Source: CAWHYG01 sp963833505 (GTDB lineage: Bacteria > Eisenbacteria > RBG-16-71-46 > CAIMUX01). From it: a stretch of DNA of 64,000 bases. Shown here piece after piece: positions 44,348-54,331 of this stretch; position 1 is the stretch's first letter; each line of letters begins with the position of its first letter. The notes beneath the pieces are model-generated. The model made no database searches. It worked only from the letters and a program-made list of their open reading frames with translations, and was not told where the DNA came from. A program made the translations under genes and the position numbers. The stretch spans positions 62,001 through 126,000 of the forward strand of contig CAWHYG010000006.1 in assembly GCA_963833505.1 (NCBI GenBank), read 5' to 3'.

Positions 44348-46171
44348 CTACCGGTCCATGAGCCGCGGGCCGAGGTCCACCTTCCGCCCCAGAAGCTTCT
44401 CGACCGCGGCTTCCAGAACTTCATCCCGGCGCGCCCGGATCCCCGCGAGGGTCGGGCGGACCTTCACGTCGACGGCGATGCCGGATCGCTGGGCCGGGCG
44501 ACGGTCCGGATAGAAGACGCCGATCCCACTGATCGCTCCGCGGTATCCGCCCGGAAAGTAGAGGTAGCTCACGTTGCCGTCCGCACCGGCGGTCGTCGAA
44601 CCGACCACCACTGCACCCGGAGACGCCTGTAAAGCCATCGCGGTATATTCCGCCAGGCTCTGCGAGGACTCGTCCACCAGAATGGCAACCCGGCCGTGGA
44701 ACCGCGGGGCGACCGGCTTCACGGTCAGAGGGGAAGTCCAGACGAACGTGCCCGGGTTCGCCAGATCGCCGTGTGTGAAACACACGAAATCGGTGTCGCG
44801 ATCGACGAGGTGGCCGCCGAGGGTGAAAGGCAGAAAATCCTCCGGGTAGTCCCGCAGGTCGAAGATGATGCCGGTGGCCTTCTCCGCCTTCTGCAGATAC
44901 GCCTCGATGTCGTCGGAGCCGAGGGTGTGGAGGTTCAGGTAGGCGATCTCCGGCGTCAGCATCTGGAAGATGTCGTCCGAGAGATCATGAAACGTGGGCA
45001 CCCCACGATCCACATCAGCGACCGGAACCCGCTCCAGCGTGACCTCGAGCGGCCCGCTCTCCCGCGATGCGCTCACGCGGCACGGCCCCGCGGGTCCCCA
45101 TGGGATCGAGCCGGCCAGGTTGCGCTTGAGGACGTCGGAGTTGGAAGCCGCGTAGTACTCCTGCCAATGCGCCATCAGCGAGTCCACCGGCACGCCGTCC
45201 AGGCGCAGGATCACATCCCCGAGGCGGAGACCGCCGGCCTTGGTCGAGTCTCCCTGCGGGTAGCCGGTGACGACGATGCGGTTCTCAACCGAGCGGACGA
45301 TGATGGGCAGGCGGGCTTCGGCGCCGGGCGGACGATCGTTGATGAAGCTCAGGAGACCGGCGTGGGTGTCATGGGTCCTCGCCGACAGCGCCATCAAGGC
45401 GAGGCGGTAGGCCTGCGGTGTGGAAGCATGCAGCATCCGCGGGACGAACTCGGCCATGACCTTGTCCCAGTCCTCATTCGCGAGGTCCCGATGCGGGTAC
45501 CAGTACTCGATGGTGGCGCAGAATCGGTACAGGGCCAGCAGCCGGTAGCGCGCATCGGTCAGGACGAGCGCGGAATCGACCGACTCCTCGTAGAAAAGGG
45601 GATTCCGCACGCCGGAATTGAGGTCCACGTGTTTCTGGTCGTCGGGGTTCGCCGGCCGGTCGTCGTAGATCTTCTCCAAGCGGTCGCTCAGGTCCCGGCC
45701 CAGCAGGGAATGATCGTGAATCCAGTCGATCGGCGGCTTCGCCTGGATGGAGTCGGGCAGCTTGGCGCAAGGCGAACAGGGGGCCGGGTCGCCGACCTGC
45801 TCGAGCCAGGCGGAGAGGATCCGGCGGGTATCGTCCCGGTCGCGCGCCTGGAGGACCTTGGGGATGATCCGCACGAGCTCGTCGTCACACGAGAGGTCTC
45901 CCGAGGCCAGCCGCGGATGATGGTATCGGGCGAAACCCCAGACCTTGCCGAGCAACACCAGGTCCTGGATCTTCTCGGGGGTCAGCGCCACCTGGTCGGT
46001 CGGGGGCAGCGTGTCGGCAAGGGCGCTTGCCACCGACACTCCGCCGCGCCAACCCAGCGGGCTCTGCGTGCAAGGGATGAGGCCGCCAGGAAGCGTTACG
46101 GTGACAAGGGCGATGAGGATGAGCCCATGAGCCACCACATGCGTGCGTGGGCGCAGAGAGCAACGGAGCAT
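44348..46171 (-). CDS. secreted S41-family (C-terminal processing protease-like) peptidase
   Basis: 607 residues from MLRCSLRPRTH (AAGGGG site upstream; an ATG ten codons earlier is also possible). An N-terminal signal helix, GLILIALVTVTLPGGLI, is followed by a helical segment, a PDZ-like domain (GLRLGDVILRLDGVPVDSLM near residue 290) and the S41 core: PEIAYLNLHTLG, KATGIIFDLRDYP, and RVAILVDESSQSLAEYTAMA with the likely nucleophile Ser; GSTTAGADGNVSYLYFPGG follows. Probably periplasmic. The substrate is unknown. It is monocistronic as far as can be seen. Confidence 0.87.
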   Translation of the reverse strand: MLRCSLRPRTHVVAHGLILIALVTVTLPGGLIPCTQSPLGWRGGVSVASALADTLPPTDQVALTPEKIQDLVLLGKVWGFARYHHPRLASGDLSCDDELVRIIPKVLQARDRDDTRRILSAWLEQVGDPAPCSPCAKLPDSIQAKPPIDWIHDHSLLGRDLSDRLEKIYDDRPANPDDQKHVDLNSGVRNPLFYEESVDSALVLTDARYRLLALYRFCATIEYWYPHRDLANEDWDKVMAEFVPRMLHASTPQAYRLALMALSARTHDTHAGLLSFINDRPPGAEARLPIIVRSVENRIVVTGYPQGDSTKAGGLRLGDVILRLDGVPVDSLMAHWQEYYAASNSDVLKRNLAGSIPWGPAGPCRVSASRESGPLEVTLERVPVADVDRGVPTFHDLSDDIFQMLTPEIAYLNLHTLGSDDIEAYLQKAEKATGIIFDLRDYPEDFLPFTLGGHLVDRDTDFVCFTHGDLANPGTFVWTSPLTVKPVAPRFHGRVAILVDESSQSLAEYTAMALQASPGAVVVGSTTAGADGNVSYLYFPGGYRGAISGIGVFYPDRRPAQRSGIAVDVKVRPTLAGIRARRDEVLEAAVEKLLGRKVDLGPRLMDR

Positions 46172-46282
46172 CTTCGGACCCCTTGGCCTGATGCCGTCCA
46201 TGAGCGCTGTGATTCAGCGTCCTCCGTCTGCCCTTCCATGGACAAACACCCGCAGGACGCCGTCAGCGGGCACGCCCGGGGC

Positions 46283-46610
46283 TCATCCCGGCGACATCAA
46301 TTCGTCTCTATCTTCATCGGTTCCTTTCGGTCTAGCAAGCGCGATCGGAGGCCGTGCGCCCGGCCTCCGTAGCAGCACCTTGGCCAGATCCTGCGCTTGC
46401 ACGCGGATTTCCGGAATGGCGATCGACTCCCACAGGTCCGCGCGACGAACGGGCCCGAGCGCCCAGAGCCGTCCCTCGGCCTTGCCCGCGGGGTCCAGGA
46501 TTCTCCCGGACGAATCGGTGCGAATCCCGGGCCCATGGGCATCGGGAGAAACAAGCTTCCGGCCGAGGACCTCCGGACTTCTCCGACTGAGGTTGATGGA
46601 GGATGGACCA
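46283..46610 (-). pseudogene. C-terminal fragment of an FAD/NAD(P)-binding oxidoreductase
   Basis: The minus strand reads VSPDAHGPGIRTDSSGRILD then RLWALGPVRRADLWESIAIP and EIRVQAQDLAKVLL, which is the final segment of the HI0933/YdhS-like FAD-NAD(P)-binding family. Nothing corresponding to the FAD-binding N-terminus lies upstream; the frame ends in unrelated sequence and the TonB receptor gene begins at 46704. Only about 80 of some 500 residues remain, so this is a deletion remnant. Confidence 0.6.
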
Positions 46611-46703
46611 GCCTCGCAGCCCGGATTACCCCGTGACCCGTATCGGTACGGCCCGGAGCGAGCTGCAGCGCTCGCCCCGGATCCCAAGAAGGTCCTGCTG
46701 AAG

Positions 46704-48989
46704 CTAGAAGATCAGCTCGTAATTCAGCCGGAATCCCCTGGCCGGCTGGGGAATGAAGTCCTTTATGACCGACAGATTGTCCCGGTAGACACGATTGAAC
46801 ACGTTGTCACAGTGCAGGCTGATGTCATGCAGGACCCCGCGTTCGGTCAGCCGGACCCCGACTCCGAGGTTGACCACCCCATAACCGCCCGTCGGGGTGT
46901 CGCCAATGCCCAGGCGCGTCACTCGGGCCGCTCCCCGCCATTCGATCATCCCCACATAGCGGCTCTCCTGGTATGTTCCACGCAGCAATCCCCGCCACGG
47001 AGGTGTGAACGGCAAGGGCACATTATTTCTGGTGTCCTCGGCCTGCACGTAGTCAGTGCTCGCCCGAAGGGCCAGATTGACCATCGGCTGCACCTCGACG
47101 CTGGCCTCGAACCCAGCCAGGCGCGCATCGGTGGCGGTGAACTGCCGGACCGGAAACCCTTCCAAAGTGTCGCCGCGCAGGAACCCGTAGATGTAATTCC
47201 GGATGATGTTCACGTACGGGGACACCGAGAAGTCGAGACGGTTGAAACTTCCCTTGAGCGAGGCGTCGATGCCGTACCCGGTCTCGGGAGCCAGGGTCGC
47301 GGTGCCCACCGAATAGGTGCCGCTGGCCGCATCCAGCCCGTTGGCGAAGAGTTCCTGCACGGTGGGAGCACGAAAGGAACGGGCCAGGCTGAGCGTGCCG
47401 GTGATTCCCGGGGTGAACTTTGTCAGGACGCCCAACGAGGCGGTGACGGCATTGGAGAGCTGGGACACGTCCAGGGTCTGGAAGGTCGAATCGGACGACT
47501 GCGGATACGGCCTGGTCTGGATCTTGTTGTAGTCGTAGCGCAGGCCACCCTGCAGGCTCGAACCCCCGCTCAGCCGATATTCTTCCAGGGCGTAACCGGC
47601 AAAACCCGTGGTCACCGAGTTCGGGCCCAGCGGCTGATCCCCTTCGATGGTCAGGTTCTGGATGTCGGTCCAGGCTCCGAAGACTCCTTGAAGGTGGCCC
47701 AGCGGCTGATGCTGGAATTGCAGCCGGCCGTTGAATTCCCTCTTGTGGAAGTGGTTGGCCTGTGGATCGGAAACTCCGGAGGAATCCTGGACGGTGGGGA
47801 ATTCGGAGTGATTGTAGTCGTTGTAATTCGCTTCCAGCTTCCATTGTTTGATCCAGGAGCCGTTGGAACTGAATAGACCCCGGAGCTCCACCGTGTTCCT
47901 TCGCTGGGTGATGCGGGAAGTGGCCGGGGGCACGGTGGACCAATTCGGATTGGGCGGAACTCCCGGGATGCCGTAGTTCATCTCGTAGTGCTTGCCGCCG
48001 AGACCGATGGAGCCGAAGTCCCCCTGAAAGGCGTAACCCAGGCCCACCTCGCTGCTGTGGTCGAACGATTGCGGCATGCGGTCGAGGGGAAAAGGCATGC
48101 CGCTGACCGGATCCGCGTACGTGCCGGAGGGAATCCGGATGTCTTGCGAGTGCAATCCGCCCGCCGAGATTCGGAAGGCGCTCGCTCCGGCGCTGTAGAC
48201 GGTGTTGAAGTACCCGGAGTATTCGTCGCTGACGGAATTCCCCTCGATCGAAACGGTGCCGCTCACCGGCCGGCTGGAAACGGTCGGGACGATGTTGGTA
48301 ATGACGTTGACCAGCCCGCCGATGGTGCTAGGCCCATAGAGAATCGTGGCCGGCCCGCGCACAACGTCGATCTGCGCGATGCCCATGGCTTCCATGGGGG
48401 TGGCGTGGGCCGGGTCGTAGGTGGCGATATCGCCGTCGCGGAGGCCGTTCTCCAGCACCAGAACCCGATTGTCCGACAGTCCGCGCAGGATGGGGCGCGA
48501 AGGGGCCGAGCCGTTCCCACGGACGCTGACGCCGGGGAGATCCGAGATCTTCTCGGCAAAGCTCGTCCCGACGCTGTTGTCGAATTCGATCTGCGACTTG
48601 GACTCGGCCGACTGGTACTGCTCGTCCGCCGGCCGGGCATAGGGCGAGGCGGAGACGACGACTTCCGGCAGCAGGATCGCGGACCGCTTCAGCGCCACGG
48701 TGGTTACGGCCTGACCGCCGGAAACCTCGACGATCTGGGTGGCCGCCGCGTAGCCCATGGTCCGGGCGAACACACGGTACCGGCCCTTCGGGACATCAAG
48801 GAACGCGAAGCGGCCCCCGGCCCCGGTAATCTGCAAGCGGTCGAGCTCAAGCAGCCGTACGGTCGCACCCACAATCGGCTGATGCGATTGCTCGTCAAGG
48901 ACGGTTCCCCTCACGGTCGCCTGGGCGCGGGCGATCGCAGGTAGGGCGAGGGCGACCAGGAAGACGTAGACGAATGTTGCTCGGTGCAC
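46704..48989 (-). CDS. TonB-dependent outer-membrane receptor
   Basis: 761 residues. Signal peptide (FVYVFLVALALPAIARAQA), then a carboxypeptidase-regulatory-like beta-sandwich (about 24-110: VRGTVLDEQSHQPIVGATV), a plug domain (about 125-240, with ISDLPGVSVRGNGSAPSRP and IAQIDVVRGPATILYGPSTI) and a 22-strand-type barrel ending in ARGFRLNYELIF with the C-terminal Phe. The start is GTG with an AAAGGA site. The plug wording is close to zinc/metal-type receptors such as ZnuD, but His-rich metal loops are not obvious, so the ligand is left open. A small secreted protein gene lies upstream. Confidence 0.93.
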   Translation of the reverse strand: MHRATFVYVFLVALALPAIARAQATVRGTVLDEQSHQPIVGATVRLLELDRLQITGAGGRFAFLDVPKGRYRVFARTMGYAAATQIVEVSGGQAVTTVALKRSAILLPEVVVSASPYARPADEQYQSAESKSQIEFDNSVGTSFAEKISDLPGVSVRGNGSAPSRPILRGLSDNRVLVLENGLRDGDIATYDPAHATPMEAMGIAQIDVVRGPATILYGPSTIGGLVNVITNIVPTVSSRPVSGTVSIEGNSVSDEYSGYFNTVYSAGASAFRISAGGLHSQDIRIPSGTYADPVSGMPFPLDRMPQSFDHSSEVGLGYAFQGDFGSIGLGGKHYEMNYGIPGVPPNPNWSTVPPATSRITQRRNTVELRGLFSSNGSWIKQWKLEANYNDYNHSEFPTVQDSSGVSDPQANHFHKREFNGRLQFQHQPLGHLQGVFGAWTDIQNLTIEGDQPLGPNSVTTGFAGYALEEYRLSGGSSLQGGLRYDYNKIQTRPYPQSSDSTFQTLDVSQLSNAVTASLGVLTKFTPGITGTLSLARSFRAPTVQELFANGLDAASGTYSVGTATLAPETGYGIDASLKGSFNRLDFSVSPYVNIIRNYIYGFLRGDTLEGFPVRQFTATDARLAGFEASVEVQPMVNLALRASTDYVQAEDTRNNVPLPFTPPWRGLLRGTYQESRYVGMIEWRGAARVTRLGIGDTPTGGYGVVNLGVGVRLTERGVLHDISLHCDNVFNRVYRDNLSVIKDFIPQPARGFRLNYELIF

Positions 48990-49278
48990 TGCGATTTCCT
49001 TTCTTCATTTCCGGCCCGCTTGGACCGGTCGTTGCGCTTGGCCTAGGGTCCGCGCGCCGGGCGATGGCCCGAACAGCGGACTCGGGGAAGAAGCAGCCCG
49101 CACTCCGAGGTGGCGCGCCGGCCCCGTGGACACGGCGTGTATGGTTGCGCGTTGACGCCGCGGCTGGCCGAGCTACGGCACCGCCGATGCGCGATGGCCT
49201 AGGGTGAACGGGAAGGGCGCCGCCGATGCGCGATGGTCGCGGACCAACTGGAATGGCGCCGCCGATAGCGGGGCGCGC

Positions 49279-49956
49279 CTATTTCCGCGGAGGAATGAAG
49301 AGAGGGGCTGAGTCGCTTCCTGGGGTTCGCACGGACCAGGTAGAACCGGAAGTGATGAAGCCGCGGGTGCAGTCGCACCGCGCGCCGGCGGATCTCGATG
49401 ACCCGCGCGCGGGATCCCGCTCGTCGCGCCCGAGGGCCGGCCCGCTTGGCGCCTGAGAGGAACCATCCCCCGTCCCGCCATCCCCGGAGCCCCCGGCCGC
49501 GTCGGCCTCAGCCGTGGCCGGCGCCGGAAGGTCGCACGGGTCCGGTTGGCGATCGAGAGCGCAGATCATCTCCGCGGACGCGCCTTCAATTTCGTGCCCG
49601 CCGCGATTGAAACGGATCCGGAAGTACATGCGGGCGACTCCAAGATCCGGAACCCGCCAGCGATAGACCCCGCTTCTCGGATCCAGCCGCGGAGACACCC
49701 ACTCGGTGTAGTGACGTCCCCCGTCAACCGAGAGCAAGATCTCGAGCTCGGTGATCGATCGGTCCGAAGGGTCCCAACGGAAGGTAACTACGTCGCCCGG
49801 ACGCACACCATCGCACCGCGGCAGCCGTAGGCCCGGATCCGGGCCTACGGCGTGGGCGTGCGTCACCGAAACCGCAACAAATGCGGCCATAAGACAGACC
49901 CGACTCAGAGTCCGCCGGAGACGAGGAATCGGGAGTTCGCAAAGAACCGACATCAT
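49279..49956 (-). CDS. secreted hypothetical protein
   Basis: 225 residues with an N-terminal signal-like segment (RVCLMAAFVAVSVTHAHAVG). Residues about 40-130 look like an Ig/fibronectin-type beta-sandwich (VTFRWDPSDRSITELEILLS, SGVYRWRVPDLGVARMYFRI). The remainder is Gly/Ser/Pro/Asp-rich low complexity, ending in a Cys pair CDC and no clear anchor. It lies 289 bases upstream of the TonB receptor on the same strand. No family is recognised; the beta-sandwich suggestion rests on residue pattern only. Confidence 0.65.
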   Translation of the reverse strand: MMSVLCELPIPRLRRTLSRVCLMAAFVAVSVTHAHAVGPDPGLRLPRCDGVRPGDVVTFRWDPSDRSITELEILLSVDGGRHYTEWVSPRLDPRSGVYRWRVPDLGVARMYFRIRFNRGGHEIEGASAEMICALDRQPDPCDLPAPATAEADAAGGSGDGGTGDGSSQAPSGPALGRDERDPARGSSRSAGARCDCTRGFITSGSTWSVRTPGSDSAPLFIPPRK

Positions 49957-50111
49957 GAAAGAGACAATCTAACATGTCTTGGGAATGGCTGGAAAGCGGC
50001 GCTGTCTTGAAGCTGCGGATCTCGGGATCTGGGCCTAGATGCGCTTGCCGCCATCAAGGCGCCGGGAGAGCGCTATCCCGCCAACCTCGCGGCGCGCGTG
50101 GGCAAGTGACC

Positions 50112-53100
50112 TCAATCGGCCGGTGGCCGGGCCGCCCGGATCGCGGCCAGGAGGTCGTCCGTCGGCCCGCCCTTGGTCAGGTAGGCCGCCGCGCCCGCCT
50201 CCCGCATGCCCGCCGCCATGTCGGCCTCTTCGTGCATCGACAAGCCGATGACCCGCGCGTGGGGCAGTTCGCGGAGAATCTGACGGGTGGCCTCGATCCC
50301 ACTCAGATGCGGCAGACTCACGTCCATCAGGATGACATCGGGCGTCAGCCGTCGCGCCAGCTCCACGGCCTCGCGGCCGTCGGCGGCCTCGCCCACCACT
50401 TCGATATCGGGACAATCCTGCAGCAACCGCGCCGTCCCATGCCGCACGATCGGGTGATCGTCAGCCAGGAGTACTCGGATCCCCTTGCCCCTGGTGAAGG
50501 ACGGGCCTCTTCGCGGCGCGGGAGCCAGCACTGCAGCAGAGGGCGGCGGGACATCCAACGGCGTCTCCGCGAGCCGCATCGGCACCGCCAGAGTGACCCG
50601 GCTGCCGTGGCCGGGGCGGCTTTCCACCTCCATTTGCCCGCCCAGAAACCGGAGCCGCTCGCGGATGCTGAAGAGGCCGAACCCGCCGGTGGCGGACGCC
50701 CCGCCGTCGAAAGCCGCGGCGTCGAACCCCGTCCCGTCGTCGCGGACCGAGACCTCCACCTGGTCGTCGTCCTTGCGCCGCACACTCACCCGAGCGCGGT
50801 CGGTGTGCGCGTGCTTGACAATGTTGAAGAGCAGCTCTCGCACGGCCTCGAAGACGAAGACGCGGAGCTGCTCGGCTTCGAACGCTACGCGGACGCCGGT
50901 CTCGACCTCGACGGTCAGGTTGTGTTTCTGGAGCATTCGGCGAGCCAGCCACTCCAGTCCGGGTGTCAGGCCCTGCTCGTGCAGAATCGGAGGGCTCAGG
51001 TCCGCCGTCAGTGACCGGGACGACCGGATGGCCTCATCCAGCACGTCGCCCAACTGGGTCAGGGACTCCTGCTGCGTCACGGTGCGGGCATCGCTGCGAA
51101 GGGCGGCCACTCCGAACTTGGCGCCCACCAGCAGCTGTTGCAGGTGATCGTGAATGACCTTGGCGAGGCGCTTGCGCTCCCTCTGTTCGGTCTGGACCAG
51201 CTCGGCGGCCAGGGCCTGGAGCTGGCCCGCCCGCTGCCCGAGGGCCTCGTTGGCCCGCTTCAGGGCGGATTCGGCGTTCCGCCACCCCGTGATATCGATG
51301 TCCATCTCCAGGATGAGCGGCGTACCGTCGGCATCGGGGAAAGGAAAATCGTGAGCGTCCAGGATGGTGCCGTCCGAGCAGGTCACCTCCCAGTGGTGCG
51401 GACGGCCCGTCTTGAGGACGTTGAAGCTCTCGCAGAATTCGCACGGCTGGGTTTTGCCGAAACAGTACTCATAACACTTGCGGCCATGCGACTCGCCGAA
51501 CTGGTCGCGGAATGATCGGTTGGCAAAGGTCACCTGATGTTCCGGCGTCATCAGGCAGATCATCGCCGGCAGGGTCTCGAGCACGTCGAAGAGCCTCTGC
51601 CGCTCAGTCCGGACGACTTCGTAGCCGCGTCGGATCTCGGCGGTCTGCTCCGCCACGCGGGCTTCCAGAGTCTCGTTCAGCCGGCGGAGCTGCGCCTCCG
51701 CCTCCTTGAGCCGGGTTATGTCGATGACAATGCCAAGGTATCGGATGACACGACCCCCCGCATCGAGGATCGGGCGCCCCCGCGACATGACCCACCGCTC
51801 CCGGCCGTCAGTCGGGCGGATCCGCCACTCGGCCACCAGGTCGGTCCCGGCCGAGGCAGCGGCCTGCACCGCCCGGGCCGCTGTTTCGCGATCATCAGGG
51901 TGGATCGTCTCGAGCCAGGCCTCATACGACGGCCGGCAGCCGTGCGGCTCCAGGCCGTACAGCTCCCACAACTCCTCGGACCAGAAGTTCTCGTTGGTTC
52001 GTAGGTCCCATTCCCAGCTTCCGGCGTGGGCGGCCTGCTGCGCCAGCCGCAGATGGTCGCGGCTGAGGCGCACGTCCTCGTCGGCCCGCCTGCGCTCGGT
52101 GATGTCGAGCGTGGTGCCCACGTAGCGCACGAGCCTGCCGTCCGTGTCGAAATAGGGATGAGCCTGGTCGTACACCCACCGCACGCTGCCGTCGGGCCGC
52201 ACGATGCGGTGCTCCAGTTCGTAGACCCCGAGGCTTTGCATGGCGACCGTGAAGTTCCGGTCCAGCAGGGCCGCATCGTCGGGATGGATGCATCGCGCCA
52301 GCATGTCGTCATAAGCGGGCGACGGCCCCGCGGGGTCCAGGCCGTAGATGCGGTACTCCTCCTCGGACCAGACGGTCGAGCCGGTCTCGGCCACGAATTC
52401 AAAGGTGCCCACGTGAGCGATCTTCTGGCCCTCGGCCAGAACGCCGCGGGCCTTCTCCAGCGCCTCCTCAGCCCGCTTGCGCTCGGTGATGTCGCGGACG
52501 ACCGTCTGGCGGGCACCGAGGCTGGTGGACCGGCCATGAGCCTCAACGATCAGCCGCGTGCCGTCCTTGCGGATCATGACGTGCTCGGTGATCGACTCGC
52601 GGTTCGCCTGGATGTTGGCCAGGACGCGCTCGCGGTCTTCCGGCGCGATCAGGTCGGCGACGGCCGTGCCCTTCAACTCCTCCACGGCGCAGCCGAACAT
52701 GCGGGCGAATTGCTCGTTGCAGTCCAGAATGCGCCCGCCGCGGGTCTCGACGATCCCCTCGAACGTAGCGGCCGCAAACGCCGCCAGTCGCTCCTGACCC
52801 TGGCGGGCCTTGCGCTGCGCCACTCGGAGGGCATGCAGGACGACACAGAGGAACACGCCAATGATGGCGGAGACCCCCAACCGCACAAGGTCTTCTGAAC
52901 CGAATCTTGTCGGGTCCACGCCGAGCACAAACACTTCAACCGCGAGGTCGCCCAACAGCACTGTCAGCAGGCCCGGCCCGAATCCCAGAGATACGACCAC
53001 CAGGATCGTCACGAGAAAGGCGACGTTGTAGGGAACCATCGTGTCCAGCCAAGGGATGAGCGCCCACCGCAGGGCCGTGGCCGCGGCCACCACGACGACA

Positions 53101-54047
53101 GCCACGCCGTATCGCCAGGCAGCCGACAGGGCCAGCGTCCGCTCCGGCGTCAGCACTCGCAGCCACTGCTCATCCAGGAGGGCGATCCGCTGGTTCCAGG
53201 TGACCGCATCCAGGCTGATCTGCCATGCGCCCGTCCGGCGGACCGAGGCCATGGCCGCGACCAGCAGATAGAATCCGCCCAACCATTGCGCCGAGCGGCT
53301 GAGCCAGTTCAGAACGGTCCACAATTCCCGCTGGATCATGATGCCCAGCAGCCCGACGACCAAAGCCAGCAGGGCCGGAACGTACCAGGACCGGAACGCG
53401 CGTTCCGCACCGCGGCGGCCGGTACCCAGCAGTGCGGCGGAGAACAGGAACGCCGCAATGGCCGTGGCCAGCACGATGGTCCTGAGCAGCGTGCCCCCCT
53501 TGCCGGGAATGAAGAAGACGGGAAGCCAGTGGGCCCGCGCCGCCCAGGTCAGCAGGCCGAGCACGGCCAGGCAGATCGCCCCACCTGTCGCCAGCCACCG
53601 GAGTCTGGCCCGCACGGCGGGGGCCGGCCTCCGCGTCAGCACCGCTCCGGCCAGGTGGCACAGCCCTGCCAAGAGGATTCCGACATTGAAGATGGTGACG
53701 TTGGCGTTCTGGTCACCCTGGTCGAACAGATCTCCCAGGGTCCCGGCCAGACTCCAGAGCAGTACGCCGCACTCGAGCAAGAGCAGGCTGGGTGCGCCGG
53801 AGCCCAGGAAGCTCCGCCCGAACAGGTACAGGGTGGCCAGCGCCACGACCGTGTAGAAGGTGATGCTCAGGACCAGCCTGAGGTCGTAGTTCCGGTAGGT
53901 TTCGCTCAGCCCCGCAACTCGAGCGACGATGATGCCCGCGAGCAGGCCGAGGATGGGCAACCATGCCAGACGGCTCCATCGCAACAGGCCCGCGGGCGGC
54001 GGCACGACAGAGGTCGGTGCATCCTCCGGTGGAGCGGGGTCGTCCAT
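50112..54047 (-). CDS. membrane hybrid histidine kinase with PAS domains and C-terminal receiver
   Basis: 1311 residues from MDDPAPPEDAPTS (AGGAGGTGTTCCC upstream). About seven N-terminal membrane helices are followed by a further four-helix block resembling the DUF4118/KdpD type (VPYNVAFLVTILVVVSLGFG). Four PAS domains follow (about 435-925); the last has the Cys cluster CYEYCFGKTQPCEFC. Then HisKA_3 with His966 in LAKVIHDHLQQLL, HATPase_c (ELLFNIVKHAH, GGFGLFSIRERL) and a receiver with Asp1242 in VILMDVSLPHL. There is no output domain. Its kinase-receiver end closely parallels that of the 35386-39270 protein, but the sensor half is different. Confidence 0.92.
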   Translation of the reverse strand: MDDPAPPEDAPTSVVPPPAGLLRWSRLAWLPILGLLAGIIVARVAGLSETYRNYDLRLVLSITFYTVVALATLYLFGRSFLGSGAPSLLLLECGVLLWSLAGTLGDLFDQGDQNANVTIFNVGILLAGLCHLAGAVLTRRPAPAVRARLRWLATGGAICLAVLGLLTWAARAHWLPVFFIPGKGGTLLRTIVLATAIAAFLFSAALLGTGRRGAERAFRSWYVPALLALVVGLLGIMIQRELWTVLNWLSRSAQWLGGFYLLVAAMASVRRTGAWQISLDAVTWNQRIALLDEQWLRVLTPERTLALSAAWRYGVAVVVVAAATALRWALIPWLDTMVPYNVAFLVTILVVVSLGFGPGLLTVLLGDLAVEVFVLGVDPTRFGSEDLVRLGVSAIIGVFLCVVLHALRVAQRKARQGQERLAAFAAATFEGIVETRGGRILDCNEQFARMFGCAVEELKGTAVADLIAPEDRERVLANIQANRESITEHVMIRKDGTRLIVEAHGRSTSLGARQTVVRDITERKRAEEALEKARGVLAEGQKIAHVGTFEFVAETGSTVWSEEEYRIYGLDPAGPSPAYDDMLARCIHPDDAALLDRNFTVAMQSLGVYELEHRIVRPDGSVRWVYDQAHPYFDTDGRLVRYVGTTLDITERRRADEDVRLSRDHLRLAQQAAHAGSWEWDLRTNENFWSEELWELYGLEPHGCRPSYEAWLETIHPDDRETAARAVQAAASAGTDLVAEWRIRPTDGRERWVMSRGRPILDAGGRVIRYLGIVIDITRLKEAEAQLRRLNETLEARVAEQTAEIRRGYEVVRTERQRLFDVLETLPAMICLMTPEHQVTFANRSFRDQFGESHGRKCYEYCFGKTQPCEFCESFNVLKTGRPHHWEVTCSDGTILDAHDFPFPDADGTPLILEMDIDITGWRNAESALKRANEALGQRAGQLQALAAELVQTEQRERKRLAKVIHDHLQQLLVGAKFGVAALRSDARTVTQQESLTQLGDVLDEAIRSSRSLTADLSPPILHEQGLTPGLEWLARRMLQKHNLTVEVETGVRVAFEAEQLRVFVFEAVRELLFNIVKHAHTDRARVSVRRKDDDQVEVSVRDDGTGFDAAAFDGGASATGGFGLFSIRERLRFLGGQMEVESRPGHGSRVTLAVPMRLAETPLDVPPPSAAVLAPAPRRGPSFTRGKGIRVLLADDHPIVRHGTARLLQDCPDIEVVGEAADGREAVELARRLTPDVILMDVSLPHLSGIEATRQILRELPHARVIGLSMHEEADMAAGMREAGAAAYLTKGGPTDDLLAAIRAARPPAD

Positions 54048-54331
54048 GGGAACACCTCCTGGCTGCCGGCCGCGAGGATCGGGCCCGGTCGGTGCCCGAC
54101 TCCCGGTTTGATGAATACGCGCAATGGTGACTATACGGTTCGCAGCAAGGGGCAACAAGAAACTCGGGGGGATACCGCGGGCCGGCGGGCAGCTCTCCTC
54201 TCTCCGGGCCAGCGACTTCGAATCGAGACTGCTACCGTTGATCCCAAATCAGAGCCAGCGGGCACACGAGGGTGCCCCCTCACCCTGGCCTCGGCACAGG
54301 ACAGGCCCGCGCCCGTCAGCATAGCATTCTC

